Origin: an uncultured Mucilaginibacter sp.
Lineage (GTDB): Bacteria > Bacteroidota > Bacteroidia > Sphingobacteriales > Sphingobacteriaceae
Assembly: GCF_903893715.1 (NCBI RefSeq)
Contig: NZ_CAITNG010000010.1
Location: 1-47,390, forward strand
Direction of reading: 5' to 3'
Length of the DNA stretch: 47,390 nucleotides
Part shown: positions 8,481 to 16,491 of the stretch, piece by piece
Layout: the number at the start of each line of letters is the position of its first letter
Numbering within the stretch: position 1 is the first letter of the stretch
Notes under the pieces: model-generated
Databases searched by the model: none
What the model saw: only the letters and a program-made list of their open reading frames with translations
Told to the model about the DNA's origin: nothing
Translations under genes and position numbers: made by a program

Positions 8481-8513
8481 AATCCTGTTGGCTTAGGCCG
8501 ACAGGATTTTTTT
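8481..8513 (+). terminator. Rho-independent terminator after the small basic gene
   Basis: AATCCTGTTGGC (8481-8492) pairs with GCCGACAGGATT (8497-8508) with one wobble across a 4-nt loop, followed by a run of seven T (8507-8513). The U-tract exists only in the plus direction. The right half overlaps the last codons of pyrD on the opposite strand. Confidence 0.85.
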
Positions 8514-9533
8514 GTTGATCCGGCCGATAAGCGCGGGTCCTTCATAAATAAAACCGGTATAAAGCTGTATCAGGGATGCTCCTGCATCGAGTTTATCCAA
8601 AGCATCTTGGGCCGAATGTATGCCTCCCACCCCAATGATCGGGAAGGAATGGTTCGATTTTTCGGCAAGGTAGCGTATCACCTCTGTCGATCGTTCTGTC
8701 AAAGGCTTTCCGCTTAATCCGCCGGTTTCAGCCTTAAGCCCGGCGTCACTCTTCAAATTTTCCCGGCTTATTGTTGTGTTGGTGGCTATAACACCCGCAA
8801 TACCTGTCTCCTGAACTATTTCTACAATATCATCCAGTTGGCTATCCGTTAAATCGGGCGCAATCTTTAACAGGATGGGGCGCTGAGTACCATGTTGCAT
8901 ATTCAATTGTTGCAGCGTGTTCAAAATATGCTTCAATGGTTCCTTCTCTTGCAGTGCGCGCAGGTTAGGGGTATTAGGTGAACTGACGTTCACCACAAAG
9001 TAATCAACTACTTCAAACAAACCGTTAAAGCATTTGATATAGTCGTTTACAGCTTCTTCGTTCGGGGTTACTTTATTTTTGCCGATGTTACCGCCTATGA
9101 TCAGGCCGCTGTCGTAATGTTTTGAGCTGCGATAATCTTTTATGTTTTGAGCCGCCACTTCAACGCCCTTATTGTTAAACCCCATCCGGTTAATGAGTGC
9201 CCCGTCAGTCGGCAGCCTGAACATGCGCGGCTTATCGTTGCCCGGCTGCGGCAATGGCGTTACCGTGCCTATTTCAACAAAGCCAAAACCAAGATTTGCC
9301 ATCTCGGTAATCCCTTCTGCATTTTTGTCGAAACCAGCGGCCAAGCCTACCGGGTTTTTAAATTTCAGTCCAAACACCTCGCGCTCCAAGCGCTTGTCCG
9401 TAACCTGCCATACCGCCCGACTAACAGCCGCGCCTCCCGGAAAACGGTTGAAGCGTTTTAAGTTACGGGTTACAAAATAGTGCACCTTTTCGGGGTCGAA
9501 TTGAAACAAGACGGATTTAAGGAGTTGATACAT
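8493..9533 (-). CDS. pyrD: Dihydroorotate dehydrogenase (quinone), class 2
   Basis: The 346-residue enzyme has the class 2 N-terminal helical extension (residues 1-50) that docks on the membrane quinone pool. It then has the FMN-binding barrel: [15 protein letters not shown] from residue 60, [13 protein letters not shown] near 88-99, [11 protein letters not shown] at 182-192 carrying the catalytic Ser of class 2 enzymes, and ATNTTISR and GVGGI further on. It oxidises dihydroorotate to orotate in pyrimidine synthesis with electrons going to quinone. The length matches the family and the start is ATG. It is the last gene on its strand here and ends under the plus-strand terminator. No other pyr gene is nearby. 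Confidence 0.97.
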   Translation of the reverse strand: MYQLLKSVLFQFDPEKVHYFVTRNLKRFNRFPGGAAVSRAVWQVTDKRLEREVFGLKFKNPVGLAAGFDKNAEGITEMANLGFGFVEIGTVTPLPQPGNDKPRMFRLPTDGALINRMGFNNKGVEVAAQNIKDYRSSKHYDSGLIIGGNIGKNKVTPNEEAVNDYIKCFNGLFEVVDYFVVNVSSPNTPNLRALQEKEPLKHILNTLQQLNMQHGTQRPILLKIAPDLTDSQLDDIVEIVQETGIAGVIATNTTISRENLKSDAGLKAETGGLSGKPLTERSTEVIRYLAEKSNHSFPIIGVGGIHSAQDALDKLDAGASLIQLYTGFIYEGPALIGRINKKILSA

Positions 9534-9598
9534 GCCGCGAAGTTAGCAGTTTTTTGATGAATGGGTTTTTGTACATATCTTAGTTTCAAAATAAACCA

Positions 9599-10366
9599 AT
9601 GATCAGCCTGTTTAAAAATTCGCGACGCACTTTTATCAAAAACTCATCTGCAGCGTTAATCGCTTCTTTGGCCATTCCCGAGATTGTTTCGAGCGCTTTT
9701 GCAGTAGCTAAACCAAAAAAGATAACCATACAGGATGGCGATGTGATACTTTTCCAGGGCGACTCCATCACCGATTGGGGCCGCTCGCGCACGCAAACCG
9801 ACGCCAACGTGAGTGCCGGGCTGGGCACGGGTTATCCCATTTTTGCAGCAGGCGAAATACTCAACAAAAACTTCGAAAAGAACCTTCAGATATTTAACCG
9901 TGGCGTTAGCGGCGACAAGGTATTTCAACTGGCCGACCGTTGGGATAAAGACTGTTTGGATATTAAACCTAACATTCTGAGCATTTTGATAGGCGTTAAC
10001 GATTTCTGGGCCATCGCGAAGCACGGCTATACCGGCACTATCGATACCTATCGTAACGACTACGTGAAACTGATAGACCGTACAAAAAAAGCCTTGCCTA
10101 ATGTAAAGCTGATTATTGGCGAACCTTTTGCTGTGATTGGCGTAAAGGAGGTGGACCTGAAATGGTACCCTAAGTTTAACGAATACCGTCAGGTTGCTCG
10201 CGAAGTGGCTGAAAAGAATGATATCACTTTTATACCTTACCAAACCATATTCGATGAGGCTGTAAAAAAAGCCCCGGGTTCGTATTGGACTATTGACGGT
10301 GTTCACCCAACAATTGCCGGCGCAAGCCTGATGGCACACGCCTGGCTCGAAACTGTTAAAAGCTAA
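9599..10366 (+). CDS. Tat-exported SGNH/GDSL hydrolase, copy 1
   Basis: The protein is 255 residues. Its N-terminus carries a twin-arginine signal (SRRTFIK at 8-14, hydrophobic stretch, cleavage near AFA-VAK). The esterase domain shows block I FQGDSITDWG with nucleophile Ser56, the Gly block NRGVSGDKV, block III IGVNDFW with the conserved Asn, and block V DGVHPT with Asp233 and His236. The family hydrolyses esters such as acetyl groups on polysaccharides. The substrate here is not known. The next gene is a close paralogue and the one after is an aldo/keto reductase, so the three probably form one operon with spacings of about 14 and 16 bp. Confidence 0.88.
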   Translation: MISLFKNSRRTFIKNSSAALIASLAIPEIVSSAFAVAKPKKITIQDGDVILFQGDSITDWGRSRTQTDANVSAGLGTGYPIFAAGEILNKNFEKNLQIFNRGVSGDKVFQLADRWDKDCLDIKPNILSILIGVNDFWAIAKHGYTGTIDTYRNDYVKLIDRTKKALPNVKLIIGEPFAVIGVKEVDLKWYPKFNEYRQVAREVAEKNDITFIPYQTIFDEAVKKAPGSYWTIDGVHPTIAGASLMAHAWLETVKS

Positions 10367-10380
10367 CCTTTACACAACTT

Positions 10381-11142
10381 ATGTTTTTTCAAAACTCCCG
10401 CCGTAACTTTATTAAAACCGCCGCTGTTGGTACACTGGCATCGTTAAGCATACCTCAAATTGTCGCAGCGGCAAGCGCATCATCCAAAACCAGGAAAATT
10501 AAGCTCGAGAAGGATGACGTCATCCTTTTCCAGGGAGATTCGATTACCGATGCCGGTCGCGATAAAGCCACGCTTACTGCCAATACCCTTAAAGCCCTCG
10601 GCACCGGCTATGCCTTTTTAACTACCGCTGACCTGCTAAACAAAAACCCGGACAAAAATCTGTCCATCTATAACCGGGGCATCAGCGGTAACAAAGTTTA
10701 CCAGTTAGCCGACCGCTGGGATGTTGACTGCCTGAGCCTGAAACCTAATGTAATGAGCATTATGATAGGCGTAAACGATTTTTGGCATACTTTGACCAAC
10801 GGTTATACCGGTACTGTTGAGGTTTACAAGAACGATTACATCAAACTATTAGACCGTACCAAAGCGGCCTTGCCCGATATAAAGCTCATCATTCTCGAAC
10901 CTTATTTTGTGAACGGAATACGGCCCGAGGAAGCCAAATGGCACCCGACATTCGACAGCTACCAACAAGTAGCCCGCGAGATAGCGGAAAAATACCAGGC
11001 AACCCTGATACCGCTACAGAGCATGTTCGACGAAGCCGTCAAGCAAGCTCCGCCAAAATACTGGACACCTGACGGTGTGCATCCCAGCATGGCCGGAGCG
11101 AGCTTGATATCGCATGCCTGGTCAGACGTAGTAAAAAGTTAA
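10381..11142 (+). CDS. Tat-exported SGNH/GDSL hydrolase, copy 2
   Basis: This 253-residue paralogue lies 14 bp behind copy 1 and shares its architecture throughout: Tat motif SRRNFIK at 6-12, FQGDSITDAG with Ser54, NRGISGNKVYQLADRWD, IGVNDFW and DGVHPS near the end. By eye roughly half or more of the residues are identical to copy 1, clearly a tandem duplication. Differences such as ITDWGRSR versus ITDAGRDK just after the nucleophile could mean different substrates. Both export signals are intact. Other Tat-type N-termini in the window (35599, 16492) suggest a working Tat route. Confidence 0.88.
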   Translation: MFFQNSRRNFIKTAAVGTLASLSIPQIVAAASASSKTRKIKLEKDDVILFQGDSITDAGRDKATLTANTLKALGTGYAFLTTADLLNKNPDKNLSIYNRGISGNKVYQLADRWDVDCLSLKPNVMSIMIGVNDFWHTLTNGYTGTVEVYKNDYIKLLDRTKAALPDIKLIILEPYFVNGIRPEEAKWHPTFDSYQQVAREIAEKYQATLIPLQSMFDEAVKQAPPKYWTPDGVHPSMAGASLISHAWSDVVKS

Positions 11143-11158
11143 ATACACCTTACAAACA

Positions 11159-12139
11159 ATGATATACAGAGATTTTCAGGACGTTAAGATAGCCGAGGTT
11201 GGCATTGGCACCTGGCAACTGGGCAGCGCCGATTGGGGCGTAGTGAACGAAGAAGATGCCTTCAAAATTTTGAGCACCTACGTTAACGAGGGCGGCAACT
11301 TTATCGATACAGCCGATGTGTACGGCATGGGCGTGAGCGAAAGCCTCATCGGCAGGTTTTTGAAGACTACAGACAAGCAAGCCTACGTGGCCACTAAATT
11401 AGGCAGGCGCAGCGATGGAGGCCCATGGCCACCCAAATACACCTACGACCTGTTAAAGCGCCATGCCGAAGACTCGCTAAAGCACCTCGACATACCCCAA
11501 TTGTTTTTGGAGCAGCTACACTGCATCCCGACCGAAGAAATGCGCAAGGGCGAAGTATTCAACCATTTGCGCAAGCTACAACAGCAAGGGCTTATCAAGC
11601 ACTTCGGAGCCAGTGTGGAAACATCCGAAGAAGCGCTCATCTGTTTGGAGCAGGAAGGGTTGGCATCGCTGCAAATCATCTTTAACCTGTTCCGCCAGCA
11701 TGTGGCTGATGAGGTGTTCGAAAAAGCGGCCGCCAAGGGCGTGGGCATTATTGTGCGTGTACCCCTGGCCAGCGGTTTACTTACCGGCAAGTTTAGCGAA
11801 GACACCCACTTTGCACCCAAAGATCATCGTAACTACAACGCCAACGGCGAAGCCTTTAATACGGGCGAAACGTTCTCGGGCATCGAATTTCAGGAGGGTG
11901 TGCGTTTGGCCAATAAGATAAAAGGCATGTTGCCCGACAGTCGGATGCCACAATGGGCTATCCGCTGGATATTGGACCACCCGCAGGTAACCACCGTTAT
12001 CCCCGGCGCGTCAAAAGTGCTGCAGGTTTATGGCAATATCGAAGCATCCGATTTGAAACCCCTATCTCCCGAAATACATAAAGCTTTGCGGGAGTTATAT
12101 GATGAGGAGATCAAACCGAAAATAAGAGGACATTATTGA
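11159..12139 (+). CDS. Aldo/keto reductase
   Basis: The 326-residue cytoplasmic enzyme has the AKR catalytic tetrad in place: Asp50 and Tyr55 in DTADVYGMG, Lys80 in ATKLGRR and His120 in EQLHCIP. 'VPLASGLLTGKF' and 'TTVIPGASK' mark the barrel strand and the NADP phosphate-binding region. Such enzymes reduce aldehydes or sugars with NADPH. It starts 16 bp after the second SGNH hydrolase and likely shares its transcript, so it may process a product released by the exported esterases. That link is inferred from position only. Confidence 0.9.
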   Translation: MIYRDFQDVKIAEVGIGTWQLGSADWGVVNEEDAFKILSTYVNEGGNFIDTADVYGMGVSESLIGRFLKTTDKQAYVATKLGRRSDGGPWPPKYTYDLLKRHAEDSLKHLDIPQLFLEQLHCIPTEEMRKGEVFNHLRKLQQQGLIKHFGASVETSEEALICLEQEGLASLQIIFNLFRQHVADEVFEKAAAKGVGIIVRVPLASGLLTGKFSEDTHFAPKDHRNYNANGEAFNTGETFSGIEFQEGVRLANKIKGMLPDSRMPQWAIRWILDHPQVTTVIPGASKVLQVYGNIEASDLKPLSPEIHKALRELYDEEIKPKIRGHY

Positions 12140-12141
12140 TC

Positions 12142-12240
12142 GATGTAAGATGGAAGACGGAAAATGGAAGATGTAACTATACTTCAAACACATCTTCCAT
12201 CTTACATTTTACATCTTCCATTATTTATTTCATCTTACAT
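12142..12240. repeat. Word-type inverted repeat W1 (GATGGAA / TTCCATC)
   Basis: The left arm (12142-12176) is built from GATGTAAGATGGAAGA-like words and the right arm (12190-12240) from the complementary CATCTTCCATCTTACAT words. The arms can fold on each other. The element fills the space between two convergent genes and ends 2 nt from the stop codon of the thioesterase gene (12243). No T-tract follows it. Confidence 0.8.
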
Positions 12241-12242
12241 TA

Positions 12243-12764
12243 TTATTTAGCCGGTCCAAAAAATAAGGCCTTCAACTCCGTAGCGTCATCAGCTTTCATC
12301 CTGCCTGCCAATACCAGGCGTAATTGCCTGCGACGCAATGCGCCATCGTATAGTTTTTGGTCTTCTTCGGTAACGGGTTGCAGTTCGGGTACCGATACGG
12401 TTTTGCCGTCGGCATCCAAAGCTACAAAGGTGTAGTAGGCTTCATTGCTCTTCACCCTCCTGCCCGAAGGTATATTTTCGGCCCAAACATCCAGCCTAAC
12501 CTCAACCGAGGTATTGAAGGCCCGGGTTACTTTCGATTCGATGCTCACCACGTCACCCAGTTTAATAGGGTGTTGAAAGGAAACATTATCCACCGAGGCT
12601 GTTACCACGTTACGGTTACAATGCTTTTGCGCGGCAATAGCCGCCGAAATATCCATCCAGTGCAGCAAACGACCGCCCATCAGGTTGTGCATGGTATTGG
12701 TATCGTTGGGCAATACCAGTTCGTTCATTATGGTGTGCGATTCCTGTGGTGTCTTTGATTTCAT
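12243..12764 (-). CDS. Acyl-CoA thioesterase, hotdog fold (YciA/BACH-like)
   Basis: The 173-residue protein starts with ATG and contains the hotdog thioesterase pattern. This is LPNDTNTMHNLMGGRLLHWM near residues 18-37 with the conserved Asn/Asp and the GG before the central helix, then ASVDNVSFQHPIKLGD and VEVRLDVWAEN on the strands. These enzymes cleave acyl-CoA to free acid and CoA in the cytoplasm. The C-terminal tail of about 30 residues is charged. Chain-length preference cannot be read from the sequence. It is flanked by word-type repeats on both sides. Confidence 0.88.
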   Translation of the reverse strand: MKSKTPQESHTIMNELVLPNDTNTMHNLMGGRLLHWMDISAAIAAQKHCNRNVVTASVDNVSFQHPIKLGDVVSIESKVTRAFNTSVEVRLDVWAENIPSGRRVKSNEAYYTFVALDADGKTVSVPELQPVTEEDQKLYDGALRRRQLRLVLAGRMKADDATELKALFFGPAK

Positions 12765-12771
12765 TGCCGTT

Positions 12772-12878
12772 TAGTTATTTGGTTACTAAGTTATTGGTTA
12801 TTAAGGTCATTTTGAGAAAAGTTATTTAAGATATTGAATGATCGGCAAGTAACCCAATAACTCAGTAACTCAATAACC
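12772..12878. repeat. Word-type inverted repeat W2 (GTTATTG / CAATAAC)
   Basis: The left arm at 12772-12802 reads as repeated GTTATT(G) and GTTACT words; the right arm at 12848-12878 carries the complements AGTAACCCAATAACTCAGTA and on. The two arms align with few mismatches across a 45-nt centre. The right arm ends exactly at the stop codon of the plug gene (12878-12880). Confidence 0.8.
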
Positions 12879-14134
12879 TACCTCTTTGCCGAATTGATCT
12901 GCCTGAAACCAACCAGTTCCTCATACCGCACACCGGTACGGTGCAGGTAAACCAATAGCTGGTAGTCATTCTCGGTATCAAAATATGAACCTTCAAATTG
13001 TATTTCGTCAGGCACTTTGGCCTTTTTATCTACCCAGATGTACTCAAAATCATAAACACCCTGCTTCAAATACAAATTGGTGTGAAACCTGCCTTTAACC
13101 GGATCAAAGTCCATCTTGTTGGCATCGGTCAGCTGGTAATCGTTAAACTGGCCAACAATATATGCAGATCCTTCGGCATCGGTCTTGTTCCCGGCAAGGC
13201 TAAAATATACATGCGCGTAGTCGGCATCGGTAACCGGGTTACTGCCATCCTGGTTCAGTATGTAAAAACTGCCGTTATTATCGTACTGAAAAGAGTAATT
13301 AGCCTGATTCCGGCTCGGGTCGCCTAACAGCATAACCGTATTAGCGGTATCCCGATAAATACGGCCTACCCTTTCTGAGTTCAACCGCAGCGAGCGCAGG
13401 TCGAAATGCCTGAACTCATTTCCTGCGCTAAATTGGTTGGTAACCACGTCATTATAGATCAATTGGTTGCCCCTGATAAACTGCGGACTCGTGTTCATCT
13501 GCTCCTTGTCCGTCCGGCCATTTTGCATCACCAGCACGCGTATATCGGTAAAGGGGTTTTGAACCTGTAACGCACCATCATTCAGTTCAAAGTTTATCTT
13601 TTGGTCCGTCAGCCGTGCACTGTTGTCATTCGGACTGGTGATCTCCGCCCTCACACCTACCTTAGCGTCCACCACGTAAAAGCGGTGTGTTAGCACCAGC
13701 TTGTTTTGGTCACCATCTTCATACACCTTCAAAATGTAATTGCCCGAAAGTTTTGGTGTGATGTTGCGATTGGGGATGCTAACCTGGTAATGTGTATACT
13801 TTTGAAAGGTATTGGTCGAGTAACGATAGTCCGTCAACCGGTCTTCGCTAAAGTTCTCTAAGTATTCGCTCGGCGACAGGTTCGATGTATTCCAGTCGGC
13901 ACTGCAATGCTCAACCGTATAATAGTAGTTACGTACCCCACCGCGCAGGTCGTCAAAACCCAAAACCACCCTGTCATTCGAGCCAAGTGCGTAAATCGGG
14001 AACGAGCCTTCTTTGGTCCCATTGTATAGCTCTACCGTCTTTATCGGGCTTTGGTAAACATGGTTATCGTATTGCTGCGCATAACTATCTGTTATACAAA
14101 ACAATAACAAAAAAAACAAGCCTATTTTTACCAT
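12878..14134 (-). CDS. Type IX secretion system plug protein (DUF5103)
   Basis: This is a 418-residue secreted protein with a signal peptide ending at SYAQ. The domain starts with VYQSPIKTVELYNGTKEGSF and continues GFDDLRGGVRNYYYTVEHCS-ADW, the hallmark of DUF5103. In the solved T9SS translocon a DUF5103 protein plugs the SprA pore from the periplasm, hence the name. The C-terminal part (QGVYDFEYIWVDKK, 'EGSYFDTENDYQLLVYLHRT') also matches the family. It is a single gene here. Its role as the actual SprA plug, rather than a paralogue, is inferred. With the GldN-like protein at 237-1112 it is the second T9SS-related gene in the window. Confidence 0.85.
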   Translation of the reverse strand: MVKIGLFFLLLFCITDSYAQQYDNHVYQSPIKTVELYNGTKEGSFPIYALGSNDRVVLGFDDLRGGVRNYYYTVEHCSADWNTSNLSPSEYLENFSEDRLTDYRYSTNTFQKYTHYQVSIPNRNITPKLSGNYILKVYEDGDQNKLVLTHRFYVVDAKVGVRAEITSPNDNSARLTDQKINFELNDGALQVQNPFTDIRVLVMQNGRTDKEQMNTSPQFIRGNQLIYNDVVTNQFSAGNEFRHFDLRSLRLNSERVGRIYRDTANTVMLLGDPSRNQANYSFQYDNNGSFYILNQDGSNPVTDADYAHVYFSLAGNKTDAEGSAYIVGQFNDYQLTDANKMDFDPVKGRFHTNLYLKQGVYDFEYIWVDKKAKVPDEIQFEGSYFDTENDYQLLVYLHRTGVRYEELVGFRQINSAKR

Positions 14135-14160
14135 TTTAGTTTATTGCCCCACTTAAGCAA

Positions 14161-14325
14161 GGGGGGAAAAAGTAAGAATTAATCAAATGTCATGCTGTCC
14201 GTTAGCTAACGGATCAGCACCCCATCATTAAGGTAACCGACTTGCATTTTCGCGACCTGCCCGCAGAGATTGCTTCGTGCCTCGCAATGACATAACGGAC
14301 GTAAGGGGGGAAAAAGTAAGACATT
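14161..14325. repeat. Composite repeat: two motif A copies around a REP-like unit
   Basis: GGGGGGAAAAAGTAAGA occurs at 14161-14177 and again at 14305-14321 in the same orientation. Between them are the 16-bp palindrome TCCGTTAGCTAACGGA (14198-14213) and, at 14231-14295, a unit that is the inverse of 39188-39252. It includes a 27-bp perfect match at 14266-14292 ending CTCGCAATGACA. The composite sits in the 236-bp gap between the ABC-F gene (stop at 14371) and the plug gene start. Confidence 0.85.
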
Positions 14326-14370
14326 TTTCACACATCTTCCCAAGCCGTTGTTGGTGTTATCACCAACAAC

Positions 14371-16293
14371 TCAAGCCTCAAGTTCCAATATCTGCCCCGC
14401 CAAAACTTCCCAATCATCCTGCACTTTAACCAGCTCCGCTTTCTTCGCCGCATAAGCCGCGTTCACCTCTTTGGCTTTTGCCGCATCATTATAAACTGCA
14501 GGTTCGGCCAATTTATTTTCCAAATCCTTTATTTCTTTTTCGAGAACTGTTGTGCGCTCTTCCATGCGGACAAGGTCGCCGTTCAGCTTCTTCAAAGTTT
14601 TTGCTTTATCGTCCGATGGCTCATGATGTTTAACAACCGGCTTAGGCTCTTCCTTTTTTGGTTGTGGTGCGGGTACAGCCGCCTTTGGTTCTAACTTACG
14701 TTTGGCCTGCCATACCTCGTATTCTGCATAGGTGCCAGGGTAAATTTTTATTTTATGATCCTCGATGAACCATATTTTATTGGCGATATTATCCAAAAAG
14801 AACCTGTCGTGCGATACCGCGATGAAAGTGCCTTCGTACTGCTGCAGCGCCTGTATCAATATGTTTACCGATTGTATATCCAGGTGGTTGGTAGGCTCAT
14901 CCAGTATCAAAAAGTTGGCATCTGCGGTCAGGGCTTTGGCCAGCGCCACGCGCGATTTCTCGCCACCCGACAATACCTTTATCTTTTTGAACACATCATC
15001 GCCTGTAAACAAAAACGAACCCAGTATTGAGCGTAACTCTGTATCGGTATGTTTTGGTGCGAAGGATTGCAGTTCGGCCAATATCTCGTTCTCCAAATGC
15101 AGCGATTCCAATTGGTGCTGCGCGAAGAAGGTTTCGGTAACATTATGGCCGGTTACCATCGTACCTTTAAAATCTTTATCGGCATCGGCAATAATACGCA
15201 ACAAGGTCGATTTACCCTTACCGTTGGCACCGATCAGAGCTATCTTATCCCCTTTTTCAATCACCGCTTCGGCATCTTCTAAAATATCGATAGCGGGGTA
15301 TTTCTTGGTGATATGCTCCAATGTGATCACGTGCCTGCCGGACTGCTTGCTGAACCTGAAGTTGAAGTTTACCGATGGGTTATCATCGTCCACATCTTCC
15401 ACACGCTCCAGTTTGTCGAGCATTTTGATACGCGATTGCGCCATCTTAGCTTTTGATGCTTTGGCGCGGAAACGCTCAATTAAACGCTCTTCCTGGCGTA
15501 TTTTGGCTTGCTGATTTTTAAACTCGCCTTTTTGTATCTCGCCGCGCAGAGCTTTTTCTTCCAGATAGAAAGAATAGTTACCCGCGTAAACGGTCAGTTT
15601 GCCCTTACGGGTCTCCACCGTGCGGTTGATCACCTTATCCAAAAACCACCTGTCATGCGATACGATCACAATCGCGCCTTCAAAGGCTTTCAAATAATCT
15701 TCCAGCCATTGTATGGATGGTAAGTCCAGGTGGTTAGTAGGCTCATCGAGCAGTAAAATATCTGGTGCCTGTAACAGTATCTTGGCCAGCATCACGCGCA
15801 TGCGCCACCCTCCCGAAAAGGTGCTCAGCTTACGTGCGCAATCCTCTTCGCTAAAGCCAAGGCCCGCCAAAATTTCGTGTGCTTTATATTCGATGTTATA
15901 ACCGTCGAGCGCTTCAAACTCGTGCTGTTTGTCGCTCAGTTTATGTAAAACATCTTCCGAGTAATCTGTTTCCAGTTTCTTTAGCAGTTCTTCTATCTCG
16001 TGGTGCAATATGTTTTGGCGCTCAAAAGCCTCCATGGCCACCTCAACAATGTTCTTGTCGGATGAATATGACAATAGATCCTGGTTAAGGTAACCCATCG
16101 TCAGGTCCTTAGCCTTGGATATAGTGCCCGAAGTAGGTTTATAGTCGCCTACTATAATTTTTAAAAGGGTGGTTTTACCGGTGCCATTGGCGCCGATAAG
16201 GCCAATTTTTTCACCGGGTTTTATGTGCCAGTTTGCCTCATCATACAGGGCCCTCGCACCTATCTCGAACGTCAGATCATTAATCGCTATCAT
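14371..16293 (-). CDS. ABC-F family ATPase (translation factor/ribosome protection type)
   Basis: The chosen start is ATG at 16291-16293 (MIAINDLTFEIGARALYDEA), giving 640 residues; a longer reading frame would translate repeat W3 and is rejected. Two nucleotide-binding domains are complete: Walker A GANGTGKTTL and GANGKGKSTL, signatures FSGGWRMR and LSGGEKSR, Walker B LLLDEPTNHLD and LILDEPTNHLD. There are no membrane segments, and the linker between the domains is the charged helical pair typical of ABC-F (ALRGEIQKGEFKNQQAKIR). A Pro/Lys-rich spacer leads to a C-terminal coiled coil (about 560-640). ABC-F proteins act on the ribosome; this build resembles the Uup/EttA-like housekeeping group rather than a known resistance factor. 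Confidence 0.93.
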   Translation of the reverse strand: MIAINDLTFEIGARALYDEANWHIKPGEKIGLIGANGTGKTTLLKIIVGDYKPTSGTISKAKDLTMGYLNQDLLSYSSDKNIVEVAMEAFERQNILHHEIEELLKKLETDYSEDVLHKLSDKQHEFEALDGYNIEYKAHEILAGLGFSEEDCARKLSTFSGGWRMRVMLAKILLQAPDILLLDEPTNHLDLPSIQWLEDYLKAFEGAIVIVSHDRWFLDKVINRTVETRKGKLTVYAGNYSFYLEEKALRGEIQKGEFKNQQAKIRQEERLIERFRAKASKAKMAQSRIKMLDKLERVEDVDDDNPSVNFNFRFSKQSGRHVITLEHITKKYPAIDILEDAEAVIEKGDKIALIGANGKGKSTLLRIIADADKDFKGTMVTGHNVTETFFAQHQLESLHLENEILAELQSFAPKHTDTELRSILGSFLFTGDDVFKKIKVLSGGEKSRVALAKALTADANFLILDEPTNHLDIQSVNILIQALQQYEGTFIAVSHDRFFLDNIANKIWFIEDHKIKIYPGTYAEYEVWQAKRKLEPKAAVPAPQPKKEEPKPVVKHHEPSDDKAKTLKKLNGDLVRMEERTTVLEKEIKDLENKLAEPAVYNDAAKAKEVNAAYAAKKAELVKVQDDWEVLAGQILELEA

Positions 16294-16333
16294 TTGCCGC
16301 AAAGGTACGGTTTTTTGGGCAAAATGCCCAAAA

Positions 16334-16490
16334 AGTTCATGGTTAATAGTTGATAGTTCATGGTAAGACAAGGTTCATTTGCAAGTAGTTCTATAGACTA
16401 TCCGTTGAACCATGAACCATGAACCATGAACCATGAACCATGAACCATGAACCATGAACCATGAACCATGAACCATGAACCATGAACTAT
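16334..16490. repeat. Word-type inverted repeat W3 with 11 perfect GAACCAT heptamers
   Basis: From 16407 to 16483 the unit GAACCAT is repeated 11 times without error, followed by one GAACTAT (16484-16490). Upstream at 16334-16363 the complement appears in degenerate form (AGTTCATGGTTAATAGTTGA...), so a long hairpin is possible. The tract ends 1 nt before the stop codon (16492) of the GHL10-like gene. The homogeneous heptamers suggest replication slippage and variable copy number. Confidence 0.93.
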
Positions 16491-16491
16491 C

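Noticed and set aside
9656..10339. Antisense frame of 227 codons across the first SGNH hydrolase
   Set aside because: The opposite strand carries all catalytic blocks of a GDSL esterase.
14765..15514. Long open frame antisense to the ABC-F gene
   Set aside because: A shadow of the strongly coding minus strand; Ser/Cys-rich with no domain.
16294..16371. N-terminal extension of the ABC-F protein (MSYHELSTINHEL...)
   Set aside because: It translates the GAACCAT repeat arm; the conserved domain begins at the ATG at 16293.
16407..16490. Tandem repeats as a CRISPR array
   Set aside because: Units are 7 nt with no spacers; no cas genes occur in the window.
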